A stretch of DNA of 64,000 bases from RYN-230 sp963717125. Lineage in GTDB: Bacteria; Actinomycetota; Actinomycetes; Streptosporangiales; Streptosporangiaceae. The DNA lies in contig CAVQVG010000009.1 in NCBI GenBank assembly GCA_963717125.1, positions 1 to 64,000 of the forward strand, read 5' to 3'. Shown here piece by piece: positions 42,056 through 50,908 of this stretch (within the stretch, counting starts at the first letter, position 1; each line of letters starts with the position of its first letter). A model generated the notes under the pieces. It ran no database searches and had not been told where the DNA came from. It worked only from the letters and a program-made list of their open reading frames with translations. Position numbers and translations under genes: made by a program.

Positions 42056-42805
42056 TCAGCTGAAGTGGGTCCGTGGCCGGGGCTGCCGCTCGCCGTCCAG
42101 GTACACGTCCACCTTCTCGTCGTAGAAGCAGGCCAGCCCGGCGATCTTCTGGCTCTCCGGCAGCGGGGTGCGGTAGATCCAGACGATGTCCTGGCGCAGG
42201 TCGCCGCCGGTGTCCACCGACCAGTAGGCGGCGGTGCCCTTGTACGGGCAGTGCGTCTGGGTGGCCGACGGCCGGAGCAGGTCCATCCGGACGTCGGTCA
42301 GCGGCACGTAGTAGCGCGGCGGCAGGCCCGTCTCGAACAGGATGCGCGGCTGGTGCGACTCGGCCACGGTCACCCCGTCCACCTCCACCCGGACATGCCG
42401 GGAGCTGGCCAGGATGTCGACCCGGGAGTACGGGTCCCGGGGGTGCGTGTAGACCGGCTCGTCCTCCTCGAACCACTCGGTCATGCTGTCCCAGTCCAGC
42501 CGGATCAGCGTGCGCAGCTCGTCCAGCGGCGAGTCCGGGTAGCGCTTGGCCGCTCCCGGCGCGGTCGCCCCGGGCAGCACCACGTCACAGATCTCCGCGT
42601 CGCCGCGGCTCGGCGAGTGCTCGGTCTCCCCGGTGGGCACCAGCTTGGCCCGGACGTCGGCGGCGGGGAAGTAGTACGCCGGGAAGTACGGCCACTCCCA
42701 GACCAGCGCCGGCTGCCTGGTGTCCGCGACCAGATCGCCGCCCAGGTACGCGCGTACCCGCTTACGTCCCGTTTCGATCCGGATCCGGCCCGCGGTCTTC
42801 GCCAT
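42056..42805 (-). CDS. DUF427-containing protein
   Basis: About 249 residues from ATG 42805 (CAGGAG upstream). It carries two DUF427 copies. The first begins with GRKRVRAYLGGDLVADTRQP, and the second with SRHVRVEVDGVTVAESHQPR and continues to THCPYKGTAAYWSVDTGG and the end motif. DUF427 forms a small beta-barrel of unknown function common in actinobacteria. It stands upstream of an arginase-fold gene on the same strand. Confidence 0.9.
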   Translation of the reverse strand: MAKTAGRIRIETGRKRVRAYLGGDLVADTRQPALVWEWPYFPAYYFPAADVRAKLVPTGETEHSPSRGDAEICDVVLPGATAPGAAKRYPDSPLDELRTLIRLDWDSMTEWFEEDEPVYTHPRDPYSRVDILASSRHVRVEVDGVTVAESHQPRILFETGLPPRYYVPLTDVRMDLLRPSATQTHCPYKGTAAYWSVDTGGDLRQDIVWIYRTPLPESQKIAGLACFYDEKVDVYLDGERQPRPRTHFS

Positions 42806-42868
42806 CGCGTCTCCTGTTGTGCCTGCGTCGTGGTGCTGACAGTCGCACCGGGACAGTAGCGTCAATGT

Positions 42869-43802
42869 ATGCGACTCGGTGTCCTGGACGTGGGCTCCAA
42901 TACGGTGCATTTCCTGGTCGTCAACGCGTATCGCGGTGCGCGGCCGACCCCCGTCTACTCGCACAAGGCCGAGCTGCGGCTCGGTGATCATCTGGAAGAC
43001 GGCAGCCGGCTGTCCGACGAGGGCGCCCAGCAGTTGCGTGCGTTCGTGCACGAGGCGTTGCTGATCGCCGAGGACAAGGGCGTGGAGGACCTGCTCGCGT
43101 TCGCCACCTCCGCGGTCCGCGACGCGGCCAACGCCGACGAGGTGCTCGGCGAGATCCGGGACGACACGGGCGCGCACATCCAGGTGCTGTCCGGCCGGGA
43201 CGAGGCCCGGCTGACCTTTCTCGCGGTGCGCCGCTGGTTCGGCTGGTCCTCGGGCAAGGTGCTCATGCTGGACATCGGCGGCGGCTCGCTGGAGATCGCC
43301 GGCGGCGTGGACGAGGAACCGGACGTGGCCATCTCGCTCCCGCTGGGCGCCAGCCGGCTGCACCCGGGACTGGTTCACCACCGACCCGCCGTCCCCGGAC
43401 GAGGTGCGCAAGCTGCGCAAATTCGTTCGCGCCGAGATCGGCCGGCACGCCGGGCAGGTGATGCGGGACGGGCAGCCGAACCGCGCGGTGGCCACCTCGA
43501 AGACGTTCCGGCAGCTGGCCAGGATCTCCGGCGCCGCGCCGTCCAGTGAGGGGTTCTACGTCCGGCGCCGGCTGAGCCACTCCGACCTGACCAAGCTGGC
43601 CGACAAGCTGCCCGCGATGACCGCGGCCGAACGGGTGCAGCTGCCTGGTGTGTCGCGGGCGCGGGCGCCGCAGTTGGCGGCGGGGGCGATCGTGGCCGAC
43701 GGGGCGATGGACCTGTTCTCGCTGGAGGAGCTGTTCATCTGCCCGTGGGCGCTGCGTGAGGGAGTCATTCTGCGCCGGCTCGACGCGCTGGCTGGCGGCT
43801 AG
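42869..43802 (+). pseudogene. Exopolyphosphatase/GppA-type phosphatase, frameshifted
   Basis: Two overlapping frames together make a Ppx/GppA protein of about 311 residues. The first has LGVLDVGSNTVHFLVV, FATSAVRDAANADEV and the glycine-rich motif LMLDIGGGSLEIAGG. It then goes out of frame at about 43361, where one extra C in CTGCACCCGG prevents reading LTRDWFTTDP. From there the second frame continues to ISGAAPSSEGFYVRRRLS and ends at 43802. Either a sequencing indel or true loss is possible. The family hydrolyses polyphosphate or pppGpp. Confidence 0.85.
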
Positions 43803-43821
43803 GCGGGCCCGGCACATCCGG

Positions 43822-43873
43822 ATCAGCGCGGTGCATTCTGCCGCACCCGCGAGGCCAAATGCACCGCGCTGAT
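43822..43873. terminator. Palindrome between converging genes (element C)
   Basis: Arms ATCAGCGCGGTGCATT (43822-43837) and AATGCACCGCGCTGAT (43858-43873) are perfect over 16 bp and extend with two mismatches. The total of 52 bp and the outer 16 bp are the same as element B. Confidence 0.8.
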
Positions 43874-43990
43874 GTGAGCGCGGCCCGAACCGGCCACACC
43901 AATCAAAAGTTGATCTTGGCGGGGTGACGTGCGACGGCCCTGGCTGAGCGGGTGGCTCGGGCCAGGGCCATGGCTGAGGTGGATCTTCGC

Positions 43991-45043
43991 CTATTCGGCG
44001 CTACGGTCGGGCTCGGTGCTCGGCCGGGCCGTGCTGGTCGGGCTGCGGACCGGTTTGGCGGCGGGCCGGGCGGGCTCGTCTGGCCGGGCGGTGGCGCCGG
44101 CGGCGGCGGGCTGCTCGCCGGGCACCGGGTTGCCACGGTGGCTGGTGCTCCGGGCCGGGTCGGCGCCAGCGGCGGCCGGGGCTGGACCGCCGTTGGCCGG
44201 AGTTGGGGCCGGGCGGGCGGCCGGGGCCGGGGCGTGGCGGCCTTCGGCCAGCGGTGCCTGGCGCGGGGCGGCCGGGGCGCCGTTGCCGCCGCCGCCCACC
44301 GCACTGGCCACCGACCGGGCCACCTCTTCCTCCAGCGAGCCGCGGGCGGCTTCGCCGGCCACCAGGTTGGTCACCACGTCGCGCACCTCGGTGAGGCGGC
44401 GGACCGTCTCGGTGTGCCGCGCCACGAGCAGGTTCAGGCGGCGCTCGGCGCCGTCGTGAATGGCGGTGGCCCGCGCGGTCGCCTCGTCCAGCATCTGCTT
44501 AGCCTGCGCCTGCGCGGCCGCGACCGCGTTCTCCGACTTCTTCTGCGCGTCGTTGACGGCGCGCTCCGCCTCGGACCGGGCCGAACTGCGGGCCTTCTCG
44601 GCTTCGGCCCGCGCGGTGGCGATGGTGTTCTCGGCCTGCTCCTGCGCGGCGGCGAGCATTCGCTCGGTCTGCTCCCGCGCCTCCGCCTTCAGCCGGTCAA
44701 TCTCCTGCTTCGCGTCGCCCCGCTGCTTGGTGATGTCGTCCAGTGCGCGCGACTTCTGCGCCTTCGCCTCGTCATCGGCGAGCTTGAGGATCTGCCGCAT
44801 CCGCTCGCTCAGTTCCTGATGCGCGGGCTTGTCTTCCAGTTCCCGCTGCCGGGACGCCGCCACCTCGGTGCGGAGCCGCTCGACCTCATCCAGGGAGCGG
44901 GACAGCCGCTCCTCGTAGTCACGTTTCTCGCTGCGGGCGCGGGCCACGAATTCGTTGACCTGACGCCGACTGTAGCCGCGCATCTGGACTTCGAAGACGT
45001 CTTCGGAGTCGAGGTCAGGGATAAGGTCGCTGTGCTCAGTCAT
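43991..45043 (-). CDS. DivIVA-like coiled-coil protein
   Basis: A 350-residue protein. Residues 1-40 (DVFEVQMRGYSRRQVNEFVA) match the DivIVA N-terminal lipid-binding motif. A long coiled coil follows from about 40 to 245, rich in Ala, Glu, Gln and Lys, and the last 100 residues are Pro/Ala-rich and disordered. Relatives in mycelial actinomycetes (DivIVA, Scy, FilP) organise polar growth or septation. It stands alone, with the gamma-carbonic anhydrase divergent on the other side. Confidence 0.87.
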   Translation of the reverse strand: MTEHSDLIPDLDSEDVFEVQMRGYSRRQVNEFVARARSEKRDYEERLSRSLDEVERLRTEVAASRQRELEDKPAHQELSERMRQILKLADDEAKAQKSRALDDITKQRGDAKQEIDRLKAEAREQTERMLAAAQEQAENTIATARAEAEKARSSARSEAERAVNDAQKKSENAVAAAQAQAKQMLDEATARATAIHDGAERRLNLLVARHTETVRRLTEVRDVVTNLVAGEAARGSLEEEVARSVASAVGGGGNGAPAAPRQAPLAEGRHAPAPAARPAPTPANGGPAPAAAGADPARSTSHRGNPVPGEQPAAAGATARPDEPARPAAKPVRSPTSTARPSTEPDRSAE

Positions 45044-45273
45044 AAGGAGTCACCCGTCAGGTGGGTCAAGCCAGGCTACTACCCGGCCGGGCGCCGCGGC
45101 GCAGCCGGGCTTGCCTGAGTGGGGAGCGGGCAGGCGGTGCGAGGCAGATCTGGAAGAACAGGTGTGGACGGGCAAGACTCTTGTCCGTAAGTCCCTCGCG
45201 CGCAACCGAAACGAACGAGTATCCCGTTTTGCCCGGATTACTTCGCGCTGCCGAGCCGGAGGAGGAGATGCTG

Positions 45274-45816
45274 ATGAGCCGCCTCGGCGCGCTCGATGGC
45301 CGGGTCCCGGACATTCATCCGGAGGCATGGATCGCGCCCGGCGCCGTAATTGTCGGCCGGGTGACGCTGGGGCGGTCGGCGAGCGTCTGGTACGGGTCGG
45401 TGCTGCGTGCCGATGACGACGAGATCGTGGTCGGTGCGGAGTGCAACATCCAGGACCAGTGCTGCCTGCACGTGGACGCCGGCGAGCCAGTGCTGCTCGG
45501 CGAACGGGTCAGCCTAGGTCACCGCGCCACGGTGCACGGCGCGCAGGTGGATGACGGCGCGCTGATCGGCATCGGGGCGATCGTGCTCGGCCGGGCCCGG
45601 GTCGGCGCGGGCGCGCTGGTGGCGGCGGGCACCGTTATCCGGCCCGGCCAGCAGGTCCCGGCCGGTGTCCTGGTGGCCGGGGTGCCCGGCCGGGTGGTAC
45701 GGGAACTCACCGACGCGGACCGGGCCACGTTCGCCAGCACCGCGGAGCGTTACGTGGCCCGCGCGGCGGTGCACCGCGCGGCGCGCTGGTCGGAGCTTCC
45801 CGGCAATCCTGGCTAA
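45274..45816 (+). CDS. Gamma-carbonic anhydrase-like hexapeptide protein
   Basis: About 180 residues from ATG 45274, with GGAGGAG seven bases upstream. It is a left-handed beta-helix protein with hexapeptide repeats (VIVGRVTLGRSASVWYGSVL, GAIVLGRARVGAGALVAAGT). The zinc-ligand histidines are expected in CCLHVDAGEP and SLGHRATVHGAQ. The segment IGIGAIVLGRA is family-typical. Activity cannot be assured, since several such proteins are only structural or acyl-CoA-linked. It stands alone. Confidence 0.87.
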   Translation: MSRLGALDGRVPDIHPEAWIAPGAVIVGRVTLGRSASVWYGSVLRADDDEIVVGAECNIQDQCCLHVDAGEPVLLGERVSLGHRATVHGAQVDDGALIGIGAIVLGRARVGAGALVAAGTVIRPGQQVPAGVLVAGVPGRVVRELTDADRATFASTAERYVARAAVHRAARWSELPGNPG

Positions 45817-45982
45817 ATCACGCTGGATTAAGCGCCGATCCGGCGCGACATGCCGCATCATGAGTCACTTGCGAGACATCAGTCGAGCAAGCCCTTTACC
45901 GTATCGAGAGACTCAGCGTCCCCAGCTTCTTGGAATTGTTACTGGGGTTATGGGTAAAATCCCACTTGAGGGTGGTCCAGAA

Positions 45983-46000
45983 ATGACCCTGTTGGGTCAT
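45983..46000. terminator. Small hairpin ATGACCC-TGTT-GGGTCAT
   Basis: Perfect 7-bp arms with a 4-base loop. It lies 74 bp before the small gene at 46075. It could be an operator or a weak terminator. Confidence 0.4.
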
Positions 46001-46074
46001 GCGGGGGCATAGGGCCGCGTCGTAGCCTTGTGGTCAGGCTTCCGCGAATCGGCTTGACGATGGAGGTGGGCGCG

Positions 46075-46245
46075 ATGCGCGAGCATCTCGACTTTCGCGT
46101 CCCCGACCGCGTTGCGCTCGATGAGATCGAGCTGTACGCCGAGGTGCTCAGTGCCGTGGCCATCTGCGACCGGCCGCTGACCGCGCAGGAACTCGATGAG
46201 GTCCTCGGCATCGGCTCCGTGGTTGTCGGCCGCAGCGCGGACTGA
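46075..46245 (+). CDS. Small acidic protein of unknown function
   Basis: 56 residues starting at ATG 46075, with GGAGGTG upstream. The sequence begins MREHLDFRVPDRVALDEIEL and has a helical, acidic composition; it is similar to small conserved actinobacterial proteins I have seen without an assigned role. It converges on mshD. There is no membrane segment. Confidence 0.65.
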   Translation: MREHLDFRVPDRVALDEIELYAEVLSAVAICDRPLTAQELDEVLGIGSVVVGRSAD

Positions 46246-46253
46246 CCCCCGTC

Positions 46254-47173
46254 TCACGGATGGCGGTACATGACGTCCGTGTGCCAGTGCGTGAAGCCCA
46301 TCGACTCGTAGAGCCGGATGGCTGGCGTGTTGGCCTCGTCCACGTACAGCATGACCTCGGGCAGCCCACGGGACCTCAGGTACCGCAACCCCGTCAGGGT
46401 GAGCGCCCGGCCCAGCCCGGAGCCCTGCTCCCCGGGGTCCACCCCGACGACATACACCTCGCCGATCGGCTCGTGCGCGCTCGCGGCACTGCCGGGCTCG
46501 GCCTGGTGGATCTTCGTCCAGTGAAACCCGGCCAGCTTCCCCGAGCGCTCGGCCAGGAAAAGCCGGCTGGGTCGAACCAGGGTTCCCGTTCCCGTAGCGC
46601 CAGGTCGGCCACGGTCCACGCGCCCTGCTCCGGATGGCTGGCAAACGCCTTCCGGTTGAGCTCCAGCCAGGCCTGCTCGTCGGCGCCGGCGGCGAACGTC
46701 CGCAGCGTGACGCCCTCGGGGAAACGCGGCGTACCCAGCGGGGTGCGCAGTGAACGGCGCATCATCCACAGCGCGCGGATCCGTTCGAAACCGGCCCGGC
46801 TGGCCAGCGCGCTGGCGGCGGGCAGGTCACCATGGGCCCAGAGGCGGAGCGGCCGCGGGGCCGCCTCGGCCAGCACCGCCTCGGTCAGGGCCAGGCCCAG
46901 GCCGTGCCGTCGGTGCGCGGGGTCGATGACCAGTTCGCCGCTCGGCCCCTCGCCCCGGTCGGACAGGTCGAGGTGGGCGTACCCGGCCAGGCCGCCGCCG
47001 GTGCGCAGCAGCAGGTCGCGGGCCTGCGGATCGCCGCCGTAGCGCAGGTGCAGCAGGACGTGCTCGGACAGCGGACCGACCGAGTCGGCGCCGGTGGCCG
47101 CGGAGACCAGGTCCAGCACGGCGGCGGTGGTGGCCTCGGGCAGCGTGCCGGTGATCTCGATATCGGGTGTCAT
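46254..47173 (-). pseudogene. mshD: Mycothiol synthase, frameshifted
   Basis: Two frames together give MshD, a double-GNAT acetyltransferase that completes mycothiol. The N-terminal GNAT domain runs from 47173 (PAHRRHGLGLALTEAVL), and the C-terminal one contains VVGVDPGEQGSGLGRALTLT, then LYVDEANTPAIRLYESMGFT. The frame breaks in a run of four A (T on the coding strand) at 46558-46561: GGC-TTTTC-CTG should probably read GGC-TTC-TTC-CTG, one base missing. MshD is needed for mycothiol, so a sequencing indel is likely. It lies 3 bp from the GlnR stop, as in mycobacteria. Confidence 0.87.
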
Positions 47174-47982
47174 CGCCGCCGCTCGGCCGGCCCGGCCGCC
47201 GCTTTCTTGGGTCTGGCCGCCGGCCGGGCGCTCGTGTCCGGGGCGTCCGCCTCGCTGGCCGCCGCGCTGCCCGGGCCGCGGGCGGGCCGGGCCGGCCTGG
47301 GCTCCTCACTGCCCTTGGCCGGGACGAAGCGGTACCCGACGTTGCGCACGGTGCCGATCAGCGCCTCGTGCTCCACGCCCAGCTTGGCGCGCAGCCGGCG
47401 GACGTGCACGTCCACCGTGCGGGTACCGCCGAAGTAGTCGTATCCCCAGACCTCCTGCAGCAGATGGGCCCGGGTGAACACCCGCCCGGGGTGCTGGGCC
47501 AGGAACTTGAGCAGCTCGAATTCCTTGAAGGTCAGGTCGAGGGCGCGGGCGCGCAGTCGCGCCGTGTAGGTGGCCTCGTCGATGGCCAGGTCGCCGGACC
47601 GGATCTCGTCCGGGGTGGCCGGGGCCAGGCTGGCCTTCCGGCCGATGGCCAGCCGCAGCCTGGCCTCCACCTCGGCCGGTCCGGCGGTATGCAGGATCAC
47701 ATCGTCGGCGCCCCACTCGGCGGTGAGCGCGGCCAGGCCGCCCTCGGTCACCACGGCCAGCACGGGTGCGTCCAGGGCGGCCGTGCGCAGCAGCAGACAC
47801 AGGCTCCGGGCCTGGGCCAGGTCACGCCGGGCGTCGACGAGCACGGCGTCCGCGGGCGGCGCGTCGGCCAGCGTAGGCACCTCGGCCGGCGCGACGCGTA
47901 CCGTATGCAGGAGCAGGCCGAGCGACGGCAGTATCTCAGGGGCGGGCTCCAGGGTCCCAGTGAGCAGCAGCAGGTCACTCAT
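47170..47982 (-). CDS. glnR: GlnR-like orphan response regulator
   Basis: A 270-residue regulator with an atypical receiver (residues 1-120) and a C-terminal OmpR-type winged helix (LDLTFKEFELLKFLAQHPGR, VWGYDYFGGTRTVDVHVRRL, VRNVGYRFVP). The receiver pocket is reduced to single acidic residues, as in phosphorylation-independent GlnR proteins. The tail is Pro/Ala/Arg-rich. Adjacency to mshD, with ATGA overlap, matches GlnR of mycobacteria (Rv0818-Rv0819). GlnR controls nitrogen assimilation genes. Confidence 0.83.
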   Translation of the reverse strand: MSDLLLLTGTLEPAPEILPSLGLLLHTVRVAPAEVPTLADAPPADAVLVDARRDLAQARSLCLLLRTAALDAPVLAVVTEGGLAALTAEWGADDVILHTAGPAEVEARLRLAIGRKASLAPATPDEIRSGDLAIDEATYTARLRARALDLTFKEFELLKFLAQHPGRVFTRAHLLQEVWGYDYFGGTRTVDVHVRRLRAKLGVEHEALIGTVRNVGYRFVPAKGSEEPRPARPARGPGSAAASEADAPDTSARPAARPKKAAAGPAERRR

Positions 47983-48091
47983 GTGCTGCCACCTCCGCCC
48001 TGTGCTCTGCTGTGGGTAAAACTACCCAACGGTGGAGACAAGGACCCGCCGGCGGCACTGCCTGGATCCGATGTGAGCGAGGATAGCGGAC

Positions 48092-48352
48092 ATGGCCACA
48101 GTGACGATGCGCTACTGGGCCGCGGCGAAGCAGGCGGCGGGGATGGCCGAGGAAACCATCAGCGCGGAAACTCTGGGTGACGCGCTCACCGCCGCCCTGG
48201 CCCGGCGGGACGGCGCGGCGCCGCTGCGCGCGGTGCTGGCCCGGTCATCCTTCCTGGTCGACGGTTCGCCAGTGGGCACCCGGGCGCCAGACTCCGTGCT
48301 GCTCACCGAGGCCGCCGTGGTGGAGGTACTGCCGCCGTTCGCCGGTGGCTGA
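48092..48352 (+). CDS. MoaD/ThiS-family sulfur carrier protein
   Basis: An 86-residue beta-grasp protein ending in GG, the adenylation and thiocarboxylation site for sulfur transfer. Segments VTMRYWAAAKQAAGMAEETI, FLVDGSPVG and the end VVEVLPPFAGG fit the MoaD/ThiS family. It faces glnR across a divergent gap and lies ahead of the sulfur-transfer genes, so it may draw sulfur from the rhodanese encoded at 50905. Whether it serves molybdopterin or another pathway is unclear. Confidence 0.87.
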   Translation: MATVTMRYWAAAKQAAGMAEETISAETLGDALTAALARRDGAAPLRAVLARSSFLVDGSPVGTRAPDSVLLTEAAVVEVLPPFAGG

Positions 48353-48386
48353 GCGCGACCTCCATTTCGCCACGGACGGGTGACCC

Positions 48387-49022
48387 ATGCCGGAGCTACC
48401 GGGCGATGTCCCGGCCTTCCGGCCAGAACCTGGCACCGCCGGTGAACCGGGTGGCCAGGCGGCTCGTTACCCAGATGTGGCACACCAGCGAGGCGTCCAA
48501 GGGCGCGAGCCCAAGGGAGAGGCTTGTGACGAAGACCTCGTCCGCGCGCTCTACGCGGAGCACGCGGCTCCGCTGCTGCGCTATGCGCTTCGGCTGACCA
48601 GCGGCGACCGGCAACGGGCGGAAGATATTGTGCAAGAGACGCTGCTCCGGGCCTGGCTGCACCCGGAGGCTATCGCCGAGCGGCCAGCCCGTCCGTGGCT
48701 GTTCGCGGTGGCGAGAAACCTCGCGGTGGACTCGCACCGGGCGCGTAACGCCCGGCCGCGGGAGGTTGGCGAAGCAGCGCTGGAACTGGTACCCGTTGCC
48801 GACGAGGCGGATCGCGTGCTCGAATCGTGGGCGGTGGCCGACGCCCTGCGTGACCTTCGGCCAGAGCACCGGCAGGTGCTCCTGCAGACGTACTATCTCG
48901 GCCGCTCGGTCGCCGAAGCCGCTACCGAACTCGGTATCCCCGGCGGCACCGTGAAGTCACGCACTTTCTACGCACTCAAGGCACTCAAACTGGCGCTCGA
49001 GGAACGGGGGCTCGCGCCATGA
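48387..49022 (+). CDS. ECF-family RNA polymerase sigma factor (SigL-like)
   Basis: A 211-residue ECF sigma factor. Region 2 is LVRALYAEHAAPLLRYALRL and AEDIVQETLLRAWLHPE, with a final PWLFAVARNLAVDSHRAR. Region 4 is LRPEHRQVLLQTYYLGRSVA and ELGIPGGTVKSRTFYALKAL. The first 45 residues are an extra Pro/Gly-rich lead, so a later start cannot be excluded. It overlaps the anti-sigma start by 4 bp (ATGA), giving a typical sigma/anti-sigma pair. Confidence 0.92.
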   Translation: MPELPGDVPAFRPEPGTAGEPGGQAARYPDVAHQRGVQGREPKGEACDEDLVRALYAEHAAPLLRYALRLTSGDRQRAEDIVQETLLRAWLHPEAIAERPARPWLFAVARNLAVDSHRARNARPREVGEAALELVPVADEADRVLESWAVADALRDLRPEHRQVLLQTYYLGRSVAEAATELGIPGGTVKSRTFYALKALKLALEERGLAP

Positions 49023-49720
49023 CCGGCTCAGCGGACTGCCGCGACGTCCGGCACGCGCTCGGCGTCTACGTGCTGGGTTCGATCGATCCGGCTGAGCGCG
49101 CCACGGTGGACAGCCACCTGAGCACGTGCCCGGACTGCCGCGAGGAACTGGCCGGCCTGGCCGGGCTGCCCGCCCTGCTGCGCCGGATCCCGGTCGGCGA
49201 GGCGCAGCAGCTAGCCGACGAGCCGGACGACGAACTGGCCGGCCGCGACATGCCCTCCGACCGGATGCTGGACTCGCTGCTGGCGCGCACCTCGCAGGCC
49301 CGTCGGGCGCGCCAGTGGCGCGGCCTGGCCGCCGCGGCCGCGGTGGTCCTGATCGCCGGTGCGGCCGGGGCCGCGGGCTGGCGCGCGCTGAACCCGGCCG
49401 CCGCGCCGGTGGCCAGCGCGCACTTCACCTCGGTGTCGGCCAGCAACGCGGCGACGGACGTCTCGGCCACGGTCCGGTACGCGCCGCGGACCTGGGGGAC
49501 CGCGCTGGACACGGAGGTGCACGGGCTGCCCGCGAACGTGCGCTGCAGCCTGGTGGTCACCGACACCACGGGCCGGACCGTCGCGGCGGGCAGCTGGAAG
49601 ACCAGCTACGACGAGGGCACCACCTGGTACCCGGGCGCGTCCTCGGTGATGCGGGACAGCGTGCGCAGCTTCCAGATCACCTCAGGGGGCCGGGTCCTGG
49701 TCACCATCCCGGTGCACTAG
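49019..49720 (+). CDS. Zinc-finger-type anti-sigma factor
   Basis: A 233-residue membrane anti-sigma factor. The zinc motif reads DSHLSTCPDC (H-x3-C-x2-C), with an upstream Cys in DCRDV, as in the ZAS/zf-HC2 class. A membrane helix follows at about 103-122 (LAAAAAVVLIAGAAGAAG), and the outer domain of about 100 residues resembles the RskA-type. It holds the adjacent sigma factor and probably responds to envelope or redox stress. Confidence 0.88.
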   Translation: MTGSADCRDVRHALGVYVLGSIDPAERATVDSHLSTCPDCREELAGLAGLPALLRRIPVGEAQQLADEPDDELAGRDMPSDRMLDSLLARTSQARRARQWRGLAAAAAVVLIAGAAGAAGWRALNPAAAPVASAHFTSVSASNAATDVSATVRYAPRTWGTALDTEVHGLPANVRCSLVVTDTTGRTVAAGSWKTSYDEGTTWYPGASSVMRDSVRSFQITSGGRVLVTIPVH

Positions 49721-49759
49721 CCAGGGAATGGGACCGGCCGCTGGCACGCTGTACCCGGC

Positions 49760-50167
49760 GTGCTAGCCGGAATCCTGGTCTGCGTGCTGGTGCTCGCGGC
49801 CGCCGCGGCCTTCGGGCTGTCCCGCCGCCGCCGGGACGGGAAGCTGACTGAGCCCCGCCGGGCGCACGTCACCGCGGCCCAGCTGGGTCAGCCACTGGGT
49901 GCGCGGGCCACCCTGCTGCAGTTCTCCGCGGAATTCTGTGCCCCGTGCCGGGCCACCCGGCAGATCCTGGCTGAGGTGGCCAGCGGCATGGCCGGCGTCA
50001 GGCACGTTGAGCTGGACGCCGCGGAGCGGCTGGACCTGGTCCGGTTGCTGGATGTGCGGCGCACGCCCACCGTGTTCGTGCTCGGCCCGGACGGCCGGGT
50101 CACCCGGCGGGGCAGCGGCCTGATGCGCAAGGACGAGGTGCTGGCGGCGCTCGGGGATGCCGGATGA
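49760..50167 (+). CDS. Thioredoxin-family protein with N-terminal membrane anchor
   Basis: A 135-residue protein. The first 20 residues are hydrophobic (LAGILVCVLVLAAAAAFGL), a signal anchor, followed by a thioredoxin fold with active-site FCAPCR and the cis-Pro strand TPTVFVLGPDG. It matches mycobacterial ThiX (Rv0816c) in position, ahead of the DUF4395, rhodanese and DUF1416 genes. It is probably a redox partner for the sulfurtransferase. The GTG start is inferred. Confidence 0.85.
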   Translation: MLAGILVCVLVLAAAAAFGLSRRRRDGKLTEPRRAHVTAAQLGQPLGARATLLQFSAEFCAPCRATRQILAEVASGMAGVRHVELDAAERLDLVRLLDVRRTPTVFVLGPDGRVTRRGSGLMRKDEVLAALGDAG

Positions 50168-50452
50168 GGGGCCATACCCTACCAGCTTGGTGGGAAGTGA
50201 CACAGCCGCCCCCGGGGCATAGCATCGGGGACGTGCTTTTCCAGGTCGTCCCGGATGAGCGGGCGGGCGACGGCTGGTCCCGGCCGCTGCTGACCAGGCG
50301 GCGGGTCGTCGACTACTGTCACGTCGCCGCTGCGCTGTGTCCGGGCCCGCCGTGCCCGTAGCAGCTGGCTGAGCCCAGCATGAGCGGTGACGCCTGCCGT
50401 CACCCGGGCACGAGCTAGTCTCGTCGGTTCCCGTCCATGGGAGGTCCTGCTG

Positions 50453-50908
50453 GTGAACGTCGATCCCCGCGGTCAGCGCTTCAACGCCGCGCTGTCCGCG
50501 ATCGTGCTCGTGATCGTCCTGATCACCGGCAGTGGCTGGCTGCTGGCCGCGCAGGCTGTCGTGTTCGGCGTCGGCGCGGTATTCGGGCTCCGGTTCTCGC
50601 CTTACGGGTTCATCTACCGGTGGCTGGTCCGGCCGAGGCTGGGGCCACCGGCCGAGATGGAGGCCGCGGCGCCGCCGCGGTTCGCGCAGGGGGTGGGCCT
50701 GGTCATCAGCGTCATCGGGGTGATCGGGTACGCGGCCGGGCTGGTCCCGCTCGGCATGGCCGCCGCGGCGGCGGCGCTCGCCGCCGCGTTCCTCAACGCG
50801 GCCTTCGGCTTCTGCCTGGGCTGCGAGATGTACGTGCTTATCAAACGAGTCTGGCCGGGCCGGCAGCAGACGGCCGAGCCGGACTCCGACAAGGAGGTTG
50901 CTGTATGA
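50453..50908 (+). CDS. DUF4395 membrane protein
   Basis: About 151 residues from GTG 50453, with GGGAGG upstream. It has four hydrophobic segments, with VDPRGQRFNAALSAIVLVIV at the start, and ends with the family motif AAFGFCLGCEMYVLIKRVWP. The CLGC pair could bind sulfur or undergo redox change. Its stop overlaps the rhodanese start (ATGA). DUF4395 and a rhodanese are frequently neighbours, suggesting a thiosulfate- or sulfane-sulfur-handling unit at the membrane. Confidence 0.88.
   Translation: MNVDPRGQRFNAALSAIVLVIVLITGSGWLLAAQAVVFGVGAVFGLRFSPYGFIYRWLVRPRLGPPAEMEAAAPPRFAQGVGLVISVIGVIGYAAGLVPLGMAAAAAALAAAFLNAAFGFCLGCEMYVLIKRVWPGRQQTAEPDSDKEVAV

Noticed and set aside
42056..43495. 479-codon version of the DUF427 gene reaching over ppx
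   Set aside because: The DUF427 protein starts at 42805 with a good ribosome site; the extra N-terminus is antisense to ppx.
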